Assembly (NCBI GenBank): GCA_031254115.1
Contig: JAIRUZ010000019.1
Span: 1-44,343, forward strand
Length of the DNA stretch: 44,343 nucleotides
Direction of reading: 5' to 3'
Origin: Streptococcaceae bacterium
GTDB lineage: Bacteria; Bacillota; Bacilli; Lactobacillales; Streptococcaceae
The notes under the pieces: generated by a model
Told to the model about the DNA's origin: nothing
Seen by the model: the letters and a program-made list of their open reading frames with translations, nothing else
The model's database searches: none
Part shown: positions 1-7,034 of the stretch, piece by piece
Position numbering within the stretch: the first letter of the stretch is position 1
Layout: each line of letters opens with the position of its first letter
Translations under genes and position numbers: made by a program

Positions 1-494
1 ACTTGATTTATCGCCTGAACCGCGATGTCCGATTTTCAAAGGATAAAACGCCTTACAATCCAACTTTTCGTGCGCTTTTGAGCGGACAAGGCAAAAAAGT
101 CTTGGGTGCAGGCTATTTCTTTGGAATTGACGGCGAAGGACAGGCCTTTCTTGGCAGCGGCTTTCACATGTCAGACTCTAAAGAGGCAGTGGCAGCCATT
201 CGCGAAAATTTAGTTAAAGACGCTTCGCTTGTCCTAAAATTCGATAAGAAATACAAGATAGCTGGTGATGCACTAAAGAAGATTCCATCAGGGTTTGAAG
301 CACAAGCCGATACTGAAGTTGCGGAACTGCTGAAGCACAAGAGCTGGCACATTGAGCAACATCTAGATTTGTCAGCGCTGACAACAAAAGACGCAGCGCA
401 CGCGCTCGCAAAAGAATTCCAAGCCATGAGCCCATTTGTGGACTGGCTTAATGCCGCACTCAAAGAAGTGAAAGCACCTGAAAAGATACGGTAA
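1..494 (+). CDS. DUF2461 / TIGR02453 family protein, 5'-truncated
   Basis: This is the C-terminal part of a DUF2461 (TIGR02453) protein. The reading frame is open from the left edge, so the true start lies outside the window. The signature segment RLNRDVRFSKDKTPYNP is near the beginning, and the GYFFGIDGEGQAFLGSGFH stretch matches the family's conserved core of a glycine-rich strand followed by a small hairpin. The biochemical function of the family is not established. A strong hairpin terminator follows 10 bases after the stop, so this gene ends its transcription unit and is not linked to the sigma factor downstream. One exact copy of the 14-bp palindrome lies in frame here as LSALT. Family assignment is from remembered motif similarity. 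Confidence 0.8.
   Translation, partial: LIYRLNRDVRFSKDKTPYNPTFRALLSGQGKKVLGAGYFFGIDGEGQAFLGSGFHMSDSKEAVAAIRENLVKDASLVLKFDKKYKIAGDALKKIPSGFEAQADTEVAELLKHKSWHIEQHLDLSALTTKDAAHALAKEFQAMSPFVDWLNAALKEVKAPEKIR
370..383. repeat. 14-bp palindrome copy 1, in DUF2461 gene
   Basis: Exact TGTCAGCGCTGACA. It is read in frame as LSALT inside the DUF2461 protein. Confidence 0.95.
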
Positions 495-504
495 AATAAA
501 TTTT

Positions 505-534
505 AAAAAACCTTTCCTGCAAGAAAGGTTTTTT
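505..534 (+). terminator. Rho-independent terminator after DUF2461 gene
   Basis: An 8-bp stem AACCTTTC/GAAAGGTT (509-516 with 523-530) has a 6-base loop. An A-run precedes the stem and a T-run ends it. Confidence 0.9.
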
Positions 535-545
535 AGTATACTATC

Positions 546-573
546 TGTAACCAAACTTAAACTTGTTCGTTAT
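546..573 (+). promoter_or_regulatory. Candidate ECF-sigma autoregulatory promoter
   Basis: TGTAAC at 546-551 and CGTTAT at 568-573 are separated by 16 bases. This matches the known Bacillus ECF pattern TGAAAC-N16-CGT with one change. It lies directly upstream of an ECF sigma gene, which often transcribes itself. No good sigma-A promoter is visible in the same gap. Confidence 0.5.
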
Positions 574-607
574 ATAAGTAAGAGGAGCTTTTGGAAAGGA
601 GAGCAGC

Positions 608-1105
608 GTGAAATTAGAAGACTACGAAGCTGACGTCACCTCTTATGCCGTCGAAATCACGAAATATCTCATTTCCAGAGGCGCAAAGCTCCAAGACGCA
701 GAGGATATCGTGCAAGATACGTTTATCAAAATGCTTGAGCTTGACATCTTCATTGCGCCCGAAAAGCTCCGCGCGTGGATGTACCGCGTTTCTATCAGGA
801 GCTACATTGACAAATATCGGCGAGCGAAGCACTACGACAGGTTGCTTATGAAATTGGGACACGATTTGAAGCAATTTGAAATGCCAGAAGTGGCTGATAA
901 ACCAGAACTCTCAAGGTTTTTCAAACAGTTGAAACCAAGAGATGAAAAATTGCTCCGTGCGTATTATTATGAGCAACTTTCTACCAAGGATCTTGCGGCA
1001 CGGTTTGACATCAGCCTTTCAAAGGCTAAAGTCGACTTGCACCGCGCGCGAAAAAAACTAAAAAATTTATTAGAAAAAGAGGAAATCAAATCATGGAATT
1101 ACTAA
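608..1105 (+). CDS. ECF-type RNA polymerase sigma factor
   Basis: A 165-aa sigma-70 family protein of ECF size, with only regions 2 and 4. Region 2 is at about residues 10-75, with the IVQDTFIKML core and the AWMYRVSIRSYIDKYRR DNA-melting/recognition part. Region 4 is at about 105-155, with the helix-turn-helix LSTKDLAARFDISLSKAKV. The start is GTG, chosen because GGAAAGGA sits 7 bases upstream. The next gene overlaps by 13 bases and encodes a membrane protein of the anti-sigma type, so the pair should form a signal-responsive switch that senses the cell envelope. The upstream gap carries an ECF-like promoter, which suggests autoregulation. The regulon cannot be told from this window. Confidence 0.88.
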   Translation: MKLEDYEADVTSYAVEITKYLISRGAKLQDAEDIVQDTFIKMLELDIFIAPEKLRAWMYRVSIRSYIDKYRRAKHYDRLLMKLGHDLKQFEMPEVADKPELSRFFKQLKPRDEKLLRAYYYEQLSTKDLAARFDISLSKAKVDLHRARKKLKNLLEKEEIKSWNY

Positions 1106-2361
1106 ATTTATCTGTGCCGTACATCGCTTTATTTATTGTTTATGTCTTGCTGACAGGACTCGCATGGCTGACTTTGAAACTTTTAAAGCGAAAAATGATA
1201 AAAAGGAACCGCAAAAGTGTCTTGCTTTGGCTGACAAGCGCCGTTGTGTTTGTAGTCGGGCTCACTTTTCTGGACGCTAATTACAGTTATTTTGCGCGGG
1301 TGGTATTCTTCTTTGGCGCTTATTTAGTTCTGTCAGCTGTGATTTATGGGCTTTTCAAGCTGATAGAAAAACTTGTCAGCGCACGCAGGGACACGGGCGA
1401 CTTGCTGAGCAATTTTCAGCAGCTTGCTAAACGTACAAAAGCGAAACGCTGGGCACTGACAGCCTGGCTTACAGGTGCCGTTATGGTTCTATTTGCCAGC
1501 ACAGCGGTGGCAATAAACAGCTATTTGATGGAAAAATCTTTTTTCTACACGAGCGACATGGCGAGCAATTTTTTGAGCACGCAGGCGCCAAACGTTAGCA
1601 GCAATAATCTCATCGTGAATGAATATGGCACGTTTTCGTCCAATCTGCACGCGGATGCCAAGAAAAATCTGGACGGCTATCTTGTCGATTGGCAGGATTA
1701 CGACTGGAATTTCGGGACAATTTCGCGCGGTGGTTATCCGTATCAGTACGCCTCAGCGCCTTATCATGACAATGCGCGCTACACGCAAGGAACCAATCAG
1801 AAAATTGCGAGTTTCTTTGCGACTGACGTCAACTATCACAGTGAAAATTATGCAGGCTTACAGCTGACGCACGAAGCAAAAACTCTGTCAGCGCTGCCAA
1901 ATCATCTCGCCGAAGTCGCGGTGACATTTGACAAACCTTACAGTTACGCCGAGATTCAAAAAATGATGCCGTCAAATCTCATGCTCAACTGGTATTGGAT
2001 TGGCTGGAGCGACCCTAAAAATGAGAAAGCGGTCATGTCAGGCGATTATTTTGGCCTCGAAAGTGATTATGATACGGACAATCCAAGCGGTAAATTGTCG
2101 GCAGATTCCTATTCAAGCTTTGTGGCAAACGTGAAAGCGGCGCAGAAATTCAGAAGCACAACGATTAATTCATTCTCACCAGAAAATGATGCGCTCAAAC
2201 AAGTTGAAAGCTATCCAACGCTTGAGACGGCAAAATTCTCAGGCCTCATTGTCAGCGGGCGGACGGAAAATCTAGCCAAACTCGACAGCGAAAAATGGGT
2301 CTTTGCAACGAATGTCGGTATTACGACAGAAGTTGTCCCCTATCAGACGCCAGTGAAATAA
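1093..2361 (+). CDS. Membrane anti-sigma factor, Sigma_reg_C type, with four TM segments
   Basis: A 422-aa protein. Hydrophobic segments are at about residues 7-29, 43-60, 66-88 and 119-141, followed by a large soluble C-terminal domain (142-422). The loops between TM1-2 and between TM3-4 are strongly basic and so probably cytoplasmic, which puts the C-terminal domain outside. The segment around 272-300 (LAEVAVTFDKPYSYAEIQKM) and the end near KFSGLIVSG resemble the Sigma_reg_C family found in membrane anti-sigma factors. The basic stretch at about 89-118 could be the sigma-binding part. Usual members have one TM, so four is unusual. The ATG lies inside the end of the sigma gene, so translation is coupled. 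The function is inferred from family resemblance and from the overlap. Confidence 0.72.
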   Translation: MELLNLSVPYIALFIVYVLLTGLAWLTLKLLKRKMIKRNRKSVLLWLTSAVVFVVGLTFLDANYSYFARVVFFFGAYLVLSAVIYGLFKLIEKLVSARRDTGDLLSNFQQLAKRTKAKRWALTAWLTGAVMVLFASTAVAINSYLMEKSFFYTSDMASNFLSTQAPNVSSNNLIVNEYGTFSSNLHADAKKNLDGYLVDWQDYDWNFGTISRGGYPYQYASAPYHDNARYTQGTNQKIASFFATDVNYHSENYAGLQLTHEAKTLSALPNHLAEVAVTFDKPYSYAEIQKMMPSNLMLNWYWIGWSDPKNEKAVMSGDYFGLESDYDTDNPSGKLSADSYSSFVANVKAAQKFRSTTINSFSPENDALKQVESYPTLETAKFSGLIVSGRTENLAKLDSEKWVFATNVGITTEVVPYQTPVK

Positions 2362-2370
2362 AGCAACAAA

Positions 2371-2393
2371 AAAAGACTCCTACTGAGTCTTTT
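2371..2393. terminator. Bidirectional terminator between anti-sigma gene and rpsT
   Basis: A 9-bp stem AAAAGACTC/GAGTCTTTT (2371-2379 with 2385-2393). It has an A-run before and T-rich sequence after, and it serves the two convergent genes. Confidence 0.85.
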
Positions 2394-2397
2394 CATT

Positions 2398-2631
2398 TTA
2401 TGCCAATTTTGCGGAGAGGCGTGATTTGTCGCGAGCCGCTTTGTTTGCATGGATCAGGCCTTTTGACTTGGCTGAGTCAATCGCAGAAGAAGCGGCTTTG
2501 AATGTTTCAGCAGTTGGCTCGCCTTCAAATTTCTTGATGGCTGTGCGCATTGCAGAGCGCTCTGCTGAGTTGCGCTCGTTTTGTTTGATGTTAAGTTCTA
2601 CACGTTTTTTTGCAGATTTGATATTTGCCAT
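2398..2631 (-). CDS. rpsT: 30S ribosomal protein S20
   Basis: A 77-aa basic protein starting [20 protein letters not shown], the typical S20 N-terminus that binds the 5' domain and helix 44 of 16S rRNA. Length is normal for Firmicutes. It is a monocistronic unit on the minus strand with its own sigma-A promoter (TTTACA-N17-TATAAT) and an AAGGA Shine-Dalgarno. It is read convergently with the anti-sigma gene, and the two share the bidirectional terminator. Confidence 0.97.
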   Translation of the reverse strand: MANIKSAKKRVELNIKQNERNSAERSAMRTAIKKFEGEPTAETFKAASSAIDSAKSKGLIHANKAARDKSRLSAKLA

Positions 2632-2669
2632 GTGTATGGATTCCTTTCAAGTTTGACTGATACTGAACC

Positions 2670-2698
2670 ATTATACACGATTTTACGGCATTTGTAAA
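2670..2698 (-). promoter_or_regulatory. rpsT promoter
   Basis: On the minus strand, -35 TTTACA is at 2693-2698 and -10 TATAAT at 2670-2675, with a 17-base spacer. The leader to the ATG is about 32 nt and contains AAGGA. Confidence 0.85.
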
Positions 2699-2732
2699 GT
2701 GAAAATATTTCGAGAAGTGACGTGAAAATTTC

Positions 2733-2746
2733 TGTCAGCGCTGACA
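2733..2746. repeat. 14-bp palindrome copy 2, overlapping the yneF-murI -35
   Basis: Exact TGTCAGCGCTGACA in an intergenic region. Its last six bases, CTGACA, are also the -35 hexamer of the promoter that drives yneF. Confidence 0.95.
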
Positions 2747-2769
2747 AAGTAGCTGAAATTTGGTATAAT
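2741..2769 (+). promoter_or_regulatory. yneF-murI operon promoter
   Basis: -35 CTGACA (2741-2746), 17-base spacer, -10 TATAAT (2764-2769). The -35 coincides with the right half of the 14-bp palindrome. Confidence 0.8.
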
Positions 2770-2799
2770 ATTATGTAAACAAATTTCAAGGAGATTTTT

Positions 2800-3045
2800 A
2801 TGCCACTTTGGTTAGCTATTATTTTGATTGCCGCGGGGATTTTGGGCGGCGCTGCTGCAGGGATTTTCATGTTGCGTCGCACCTACACGCAGCAAACGCT
2901 TGACAATCCGCCGATTAGCGAGGATTTTATTCGCAATGTTTTTGCGCAAGCAGGCCGCAAGGCGAGTGAGGTCCAGATTCAACAGACGCTTCGTCAGTAT
3001 AAAGCACAATACAAGGCAGCTTACCAGAATCGTAAGAAGAAATAA
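2800..3045 (+). CDS. yneF: YneF family (UPF0154) small membrane protein
   Basis: An 81-aa protein with one N-terminal transmembrane segment (about residues 3-24, LWLAIILIAAGILGGAAAG). A cytoplasmic tail follows with the conserved NPPISEDFIRNVFAQAGRKASE stretch interrupted by few changes, which is typical of UPF0154/YneF. The family's molecular function is unknown. It has an AAGGAG Shine-Dalgarno and its own promoter. The stop codon is directly adjacent to the ATG of the murI-rdgB gene, so the two are one operon. YneF beside glutamate racemase is also the order in streptococci (known gene order, from memory). Confidence 0.9.
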   Translation: MPLWLAIILIAAGILGGAAAGIFMLRRTYTQQTLDNPPISEDFIRNVFAQAGRKASEVQIQQTLRQYKAQYKAAYQNRKKK

Positions 3046-4452
3046 ATGAGTGCGCGTCCAATCGGGATTTTAGATTCTGGGGTCGGCGGGCTTTCCGTCG
3101 CGCGCGAGATGTTGCGCCGAATGCCTGAAGAATCGCTCATTTATATTGGCGACTCGGCGCGCGCGCCTTATGGACCTAGAAGCAATGCAGAAATTCGCCA
3201 GTTCACATGGGACATGGTGAATTTTTTGCTCTCGAAAAATGTCAAACTGATTATTTTTGCGTGCAATACGGCAACCGCGGTGGTTTTGGACGAAATTTCA
3301 GCGCAGCTTGATATTCCAGTAATTGGCGTGATTCCTGCGGGCGTGCGCGGCGGCTTGCTCGCAACTCGGACAAAAAAACTCGCGGTGATTGGCACTGACG
3401 CGACTATCAAAAGCGGAAAATATGCAGCGCTTATTCACGCGGTGGCGCCTGACGCGGAGGTCGAAAGCCTTGCGTGTCCAGAGTTTGTGTCGCTGATTGA
3501 GTCGGGCGATTTGACGTCGCAAATCGCGCAAAAACTCGTGGCTGACGGCTTACAGGCGCTGCCTGCGGGAAGTTATGATACGTTGATTCTGGGCTGTACG
3601 CATTATCCATTGTTGCACGATGTGATACAGAAAGTTGTGGGGCCTGATATTGCGCTGATTGACGCGGGTGCACAAGCGGTAAATGACGTCGAAGTGACGC
3701 TCAAGGATTTGAAAATTGCAGCGTTAGCAGATACGAAAAATGCGCAAGTGCAGTATTTCACAACAGGCGCTGCTGAAAAATTTGATGCAATTGCCAGCTT
3801 GTTTTTAGGAAAAAGCGTTATGAGCACGTCTGTTGAAATCGGCCAGCCTTTGCTGATTGCCACTCAAAATCCAGGAAAAATTGCAGAATTTGAGCATGCG
3901 CTTGGTGTGCGCGGTTATCGCATCAAAACGTTGCTTGATTTCCCTAATTTTCCGGAGATTGAGGAAACTGGTGCGACTTTTGCAGAAAATGCGTTGCTGA
4001 AAGCGCGCGCATTGGCGCAGCTGACAAAAAATGTTGTGATTGCTGATGATTCGGGACTTTGCGTGGACGTTCTTGATGGCGCGCCAGGAATTTATAGTCA
4101 CCGATTTGCAGGCGAAAATCCAACAGCTGACGAAAATAATCAAAAATTGCTGCGCGAAATGCGTGCGGTTTCTGATTTGCGCGCGAGGCGCGCACATTTT
4201 CATGCGACACTCGTGGCTGTCAGCTGCTCCAAAACGCCGCTCATCGTCAGTGCCGACTGGCCGGGCTACATTGCGTTTGAGCCAAAAGGCACTGGCGGAT
4301 TTGGCTATAATCCCATCTTCTTAGTTGGCGAAACAGGCAAAACAGCCGCAGAATTGACACTCGAAGAAAAAAATGAGCTTTCTCACCGTGCATTGGCGCT
4401 CAAAAAATTACTTAAAGAACTGCCAAATTGGCTCAATAAGGAGGTCTTATGA
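3046..4452 (+). CDS. murI-rdgB: Fused glutamate racemase - XTP/dITP pyrophosphatase
   Basis: A 468-aa two-domain enzyme. Residues 1-257 are glutamate racemase (MurI), which makes D-glutamate for peptidoglycan. It has LDSGVGGL at the start and catalytic cysteines C73 (FACNTAT) and C184 (LGCTHYP). Residues about 268-468 are a Ham1/RdgB non-canonical purine NTP pyrophosphatase, which removes ITP/XTP from the nucleotide pool. It shows LLIATQNPGKIAEF, ADDSGLCVDVLDG, GTGGFGYNPIF and SHRALALKKL. Each domain is full length, and the linker is only about ten residues. In streptococci the two are usually neighbouring separate genes. Met259 (3820-3822) has an AGGA nine bases upstream, so a separate RdgB product may also be made. 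The 3' end overlaps the next gene by 4 bases. Confidence 0.93.
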   Translation: MSARPIGILDSGVGGLSVAREMLRRMPEESLIYIGDSARAPYGPRSNAEIRQFTWDMVNFLLSKNVKLIIFACNTATAVVLDEISAQLDIPVIGVIPAGVRGGLLATRTKKLAVIGTDATIKSGKYAALIHAVAPDAEVESLACPEFVSLIESGDLTSQIAQKLVADGLQALPAGSYDTLILGCTHYPLLHDVIQKVVGPDIALIDAGAQAVNDVEVTLKDLKIAALADTKNAQVQYFTTGAAEKFDAIASLFLGKSVMSTSVEIGQPLLIATQNPGKIAEFEHALGVRGYRIKTLLDFPNFPEIEETGATFAENALLKARALAQLTKNVVIADDSGLCVDVLDGAPGIYSHRFAGENPTADENNQKLLREMRAVSDLRARRAHFHATLVAVSCSKTPLIVSADWPGYIAFEPKGTGGFGYNPIFLVGETGKTAAELTLEEKNELSHRALALKKLLKELPNWLNKEVL

Positions 4453-4964
4453 TCATCGTCATGAGCGATTCGCACACGGAAACGGCCGTGATTGCGGCTA
4501 TAAAAGCGCATTATCCAAACGCGTCAGCGATTATTCATTGCGGCGACTCGGAGCTGCCGAAAAATTCAACGCTTTGGCAAGGCGTGAGCGTAGTCGCTGG
4601 AAATTGTGACTATGACACGGCTTATAACGATTTTGAAGTGCTGACGGCCGAAAATAAGCGCGTGCTTGTAACGCATGGACATTTGTTTAATGTTGGTTAT
4701 GGCTTGGATGAATTGGCTGCATTTGCACAAGAAAAGCGCGCAAACATTGCTCTTTTCGGACATCTTCACAGGCCGATTGTCGCGCTGAAAAAGGGCGTTT
4801 TATTGCTCAATCCAGGCTCAGTTGCGCAGCCGCGCGGCAAAGAATTTCCGCTGAAAATGTACGCAACGATTTCTGTCAGCGCTGACAGCTATACGATTTC
4901 GTACAAAACGCTGGTTCATCAAGAAATTCCAGAACTGCAATTTACGGTCGGGGTGACGGCATGA
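4449..4964 (+). CDS. Metallophosphoesterase, YfcE/MJ0936 family
   Basis: A 171-aa calcineurin-like phosphoesterase. Metal-binding motifs appear in order: SDSHTE (D7, H9), HCGDSE, VAGNCD, THGH and FGHLHRP. This is the complete set of the YfcE family of small phosphodiesterases. The physiological substrate is not known from the sequence. The start is well supported by AAGGAGG upstream and a 4-base ATGA overlap with murI-rdgB. The gene likewise overlaps the xerD-like gene by 4 bases. In many streptococci a CBS-domain gene sits between these two (from memory), and none is present here. One exact palindrome copy lies inside in a different frame from most others (read as SVSADS). Confidence 0.9.
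   Translation: MIIVMSDSHTETAVIAAIKAHYPNASAIIHCGDSELPKNSTLWQGVSVVAGNCDYDTAYNDFEVLTAENKRVLVTHGHLFNVGYGLDELAAFAQEKRANIALFGHLHRPIVALKKGVLLLNPGSVAQPRGKEFPLKMYATISVSADSYTISYKTLVHQEIPELQFTVGVTA
4874..4887. repeat. 14-bp palindrome copy 3, in phosphoesterase gene
   Basis: Exact TGTCAGCGCTGACA, here read in a different frame as VSAD. This shows that the constraint is not simply a favoured peptide. Confidence 0.95.
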
Positions 4965-5668
4965 TTTTCAAATCTGAAATTACGCGTTTTTTAGCGCAAA
5001 AGCCGCTGTCAAATAACAGTCGTCAGGCGTATACGTACGATCTCAAGCAATTTTGCGATTTTTTTGAGACGCGTGAAATCAATGCAACGACGCTTGATTT
5101 GTTTCAAAAGCAGATTGCCAAGCTAGCGCCAGCTGCCCAAAAGCGCAAGACGTCAACCGCGAATCAGTTTTTGAGTTTTCTTTACCAAGAACGGCTCGTG
5201 TCGGATTATTTTCAGCTCAAAAAAAATAAAATTCCGCTGAAAAAATCAGAAATTCCACCGTTGCGCGATTTTTCGACGTATTACGGACCGATTCAGTCTA
5301 CAGGACAATTTCTGGCGTGTTTGATTTTGCAAACAGGCCTTACGCCTGCAGAAATTGGCCAGATTTCATGGTCAGATTTCAATTGGCGTTTCAACGTGCT
5401 GACGCTTACAACTGGTGGTATCAAGCGCAATATTAGTCTGGAGCCCAAATTTGCCGTGCGTGCTAAGACGATTCAAAATGCGGACGAGCTTTTTCATAAA
5501 ACGCGGCAATATCTGCATCTTGAACTCAAAAAATTCACGCCGTACACCGCGCGCGAATTGCGCGAACAGTACATTTTGCGATGTGTCAAAGAAAAAAGGA
5601 CGATTTATATGCTGGCAGAAACACTCGGTCTTAAAACAACCGCAACACTTGAAAAATATTATAAATAA
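4961..5668 (+). CDS. XerD-like tyrosine recombinase homologue, catalytically degenerate
   Basis: A 235-aa protein with a SAM-like N-terminal DNA-binding domain (about 1-85, LSNNSRQAYTYDLKQFCDFF) and a shortened catalytic domain. The first arginine motif is replaced (LQTGLTPAEIGQISW has T where active enzymes have R). The HxxR motif is changed to TARELR. A tyrosine remains at the end (LEKYYK). Streptococcal XerD-like proteins at the same place, before scpA, are annotated as not acting in dif-site cutting and joining. A structural or DNA-binding role with ScpAB is a guess from position. It overlaps the phosphoesterase gene by 4 bases and is probably co-transcribed with it. Confidence 0.82.
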   Translation: MIFKSEITRFLAQKPLSNNSRQAYTYDLKQFCDFFETREINATTLDLFQKQIAKLAPAAQKRKTSTANQFLSFLYQERLVSDYFQLKKNKIPLKKSEIPPLRDFSTYYGPIQSTGQFLACLILQTGLTPAEIGQISWSDFNWRFNVLTLTTGGIKRNISLEPKFAVRAKTIQNADELFHKTRQYLHLELKKFTPYTARELREQYILRCVKEKRTIYMLAETLGLKTTATLEKYYK

Positions 5669-5693
5669 CATAATTATTTTCCAAGCGACATAA

Positions 5694-5705
5694 TTTTTAC
5701 GAATA
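5694..5705 (+). promoter_or_regulatory. Possible competence (ComX/SigX) box before scpA
   Basis: TTTTTACGAATA contains the exact streptococcal com-box core TACGAATA with a T-rich lead-in, 17 bases before the scpA ATG. An 8-mer like this is expected about once by chance in a window of this size, so the call is weak. Confidence 0.3.
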
Positions 5706-5722
5706 ATTACATAACTCTATTT

Positions 5723-6442
5723 ATGGAAAATAACACAATCAAACTTGAACTTGACGCTTTTACAGGTCCTTTGGACCTGCTTTTGCATTTGGTTTCTTCC
5801 TACAAAGTAGATATTTTTGATGTGCCTTTGGTTTCAGTGATTGAGCAATATCTGGCTTTTATTCACGCAGCAAAATCACTCAATCTTGAAATCGCGGGCG
5901 ACTATATGGTGATGGCAAGCCAGCTTATGCTGATTAAGTCGCGCCGCCTTTTGCCGACTGTATCCGAGGATTTTCAAGAGGAAACGGAGCAGCTTGAACA
6001 AGAATTGCTCCAACAAATCGAAGAATATCAGCAAATCAAGGCGGCGACGGACGAAATTTCAGACTTACATGCGTCACGCGCGCAGCATTTTTCAAAAGCG
6101 CGGACAGAAATTGAAGCACAGGAAATTCAGCTGGTGCATAACACGACGGCAATTGATCTGTTTTTGGCGTTTTCGCAAGTCGTGCGGCAGCATTTTCTCG
6201 ATAATCAGACCACGCACACGGTGATTGCGAGCGAGACATTTACCGTGGAAGAGAAAATTTCGGATGTTCGAGAAAAATTGAATTTACATAAATTTTGTTA
6301 TTTTTCAGATTTTTTTGAAAAAAATGCCTCCAAAGAAGAGCTAATCACAACTTTTTTGGCAATCTTGGAACTTGTCAAAATTGATGAACTGACATTTTCG
6401 CAAACGTCTCCGTTTTCAGAGATTCAACTAGAAAGACACTAA
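5723..6442 (+). CDS. scpA: Segregation and condensation protein A
   Basis: A 239-aa kleisin subunit of the Smc-ScpA-ScpB condensin, which compacts and segregates the chromosome. The N-terminal DAFTGPLDLLLHLV and IFDVPLVSVIEQYL, and the C-terminal winged-helix region ending ELTFSQTSPFSEIQLE, are characteristic. The acidic glutamine-rich middle (about 80-120) is the usual linker that binds the ScpB dimer. The ATG at 5723 has no clear Shine-Dalgarno, and the 54-base gap before it is very AT-rich, unlike the rest of the operon. The stop is followed 1 base later by the scpB start. Confidence 0.96.
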   Translation: MENNTIKLELDAFTGPLDLLLHLVSSYKVDIFDVPLVSVIEQYLAFIHAAKSLNLEIAGDYMVMASQLMLIKSRRLLPTVSEDFQEETEQLEQELLQQIEEYQQIKAATDEISDLHASRAQHFSKARTEIEAQEIQLVHNTTAIDLFLAFSQVVRQHFLDNQTTHTVIASETFTVEEKISDVREKLNLHKFCYFSDFFEKNASKEELITTFLAILELVKIDELTFSQTSPFSEIQLERH

Positions 6443-6443
6443 A

Positions 6444-7034
6444 ATGACACCACGTGCAAAAATTGAGGCGCTGCTATTTGTGGCGGGCGAAGAAGGCGTG
6501 ACACTCTCTGATTTATCACTGCTTTCAGAGCTGACGCTCACGGCGTGCCAGCAACAGCTTGAGGCGCTGCGCACTGATTATGCCAAAAATAAGCTGTCAG
6601 CGCTGACAATTATCCAAACGGCTGACAAATATCGGCTGACAACGAAAGAAGAGCTGGCACCTGTGCTGCAAAGTTATGCGAAAACGGCGGTTAATCAGTC
6701 GCTCTCAAAATCGGCCGTCGAGGTGCTTTCCATCGTGGCTTACAAGCAACCTATTACGCGTCTTGAGATTGACACGTTGCGCGGGGTTAATTCGTCAAGT
6801 ATTTTGTCAAATTTACGGCTTCACGGGCTGATAGAATCCAAAGGACAGCTTGAAGCGCCAGGACGCCCGACTTTGTACGGAACAACGGAATTTTTCCTGG
6901 ATTTTTTAGGAATCAATCGCTTGGACGAATTGCCGCCGACAATTTCCATTGATGAAACAGACGTGGAGGCCTTTCCTGAGCTTTTTGGAACGGCGACTTT
7001 AGAAAATGAGGAATCTTTTGATGAGAATAAATAA
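6444..7034 (+). CDS. scpB: Segregation and condensation protein B
   Basis: A 196-aa ScpB, which dimerises and binds ScpA in the Smc complex. It has two winged-helix domains: residues about 1-80 (KIEALLFVAGEEGVTLSDL) and about 88-165 (SKSAVEVLSIVAYKQPITR, then the GRPTLYGTTEFFLDFLGI end signature). The tail is acidic. It starts immediately after scpA. Its 3' end overlaps the start of rluB, so the three genes are translationally linked. One exact palindrome copy gives KLSALTI at about residues 50-56. Confidence 0.96.
   Translation: MTPRAKIEALLFVAGEEGVTLSDLSLLSELTLTACQQQLEALRTDYAKNKLSALTIIQTADKYRLTTKEELAPVLQSYAKTAVNQSLSKSAVEVLSIVAYKQPITRLEIDTLRGVNSSSILSNLRLHGLIESKGQLEAPGRPTLYGTTEFFLDFLGINRLDELPPTISIDETDVEAFPELFGTATLENEESFDENK
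6595..6608. repeat. 14-bp palindrome copy 4, in scpB
   Basis: Exact TGTCAGCGCTGACA, read in frame as LSALT. Confidence 0.95.

Noticed and set aside
2552-2565. Palindrome GCAGAGCGCTCTGC in rpsT
   Set aside because: It shares only AGCGCT with the 14-bp repeat and occurs once. It is explained by rpsT coding sequence.
7006-7020. Earlier rluB start at ATG 7006
   Set aside because: The family N-terminus begins at 7021, and the GAGGAAT site is placed for 7021.
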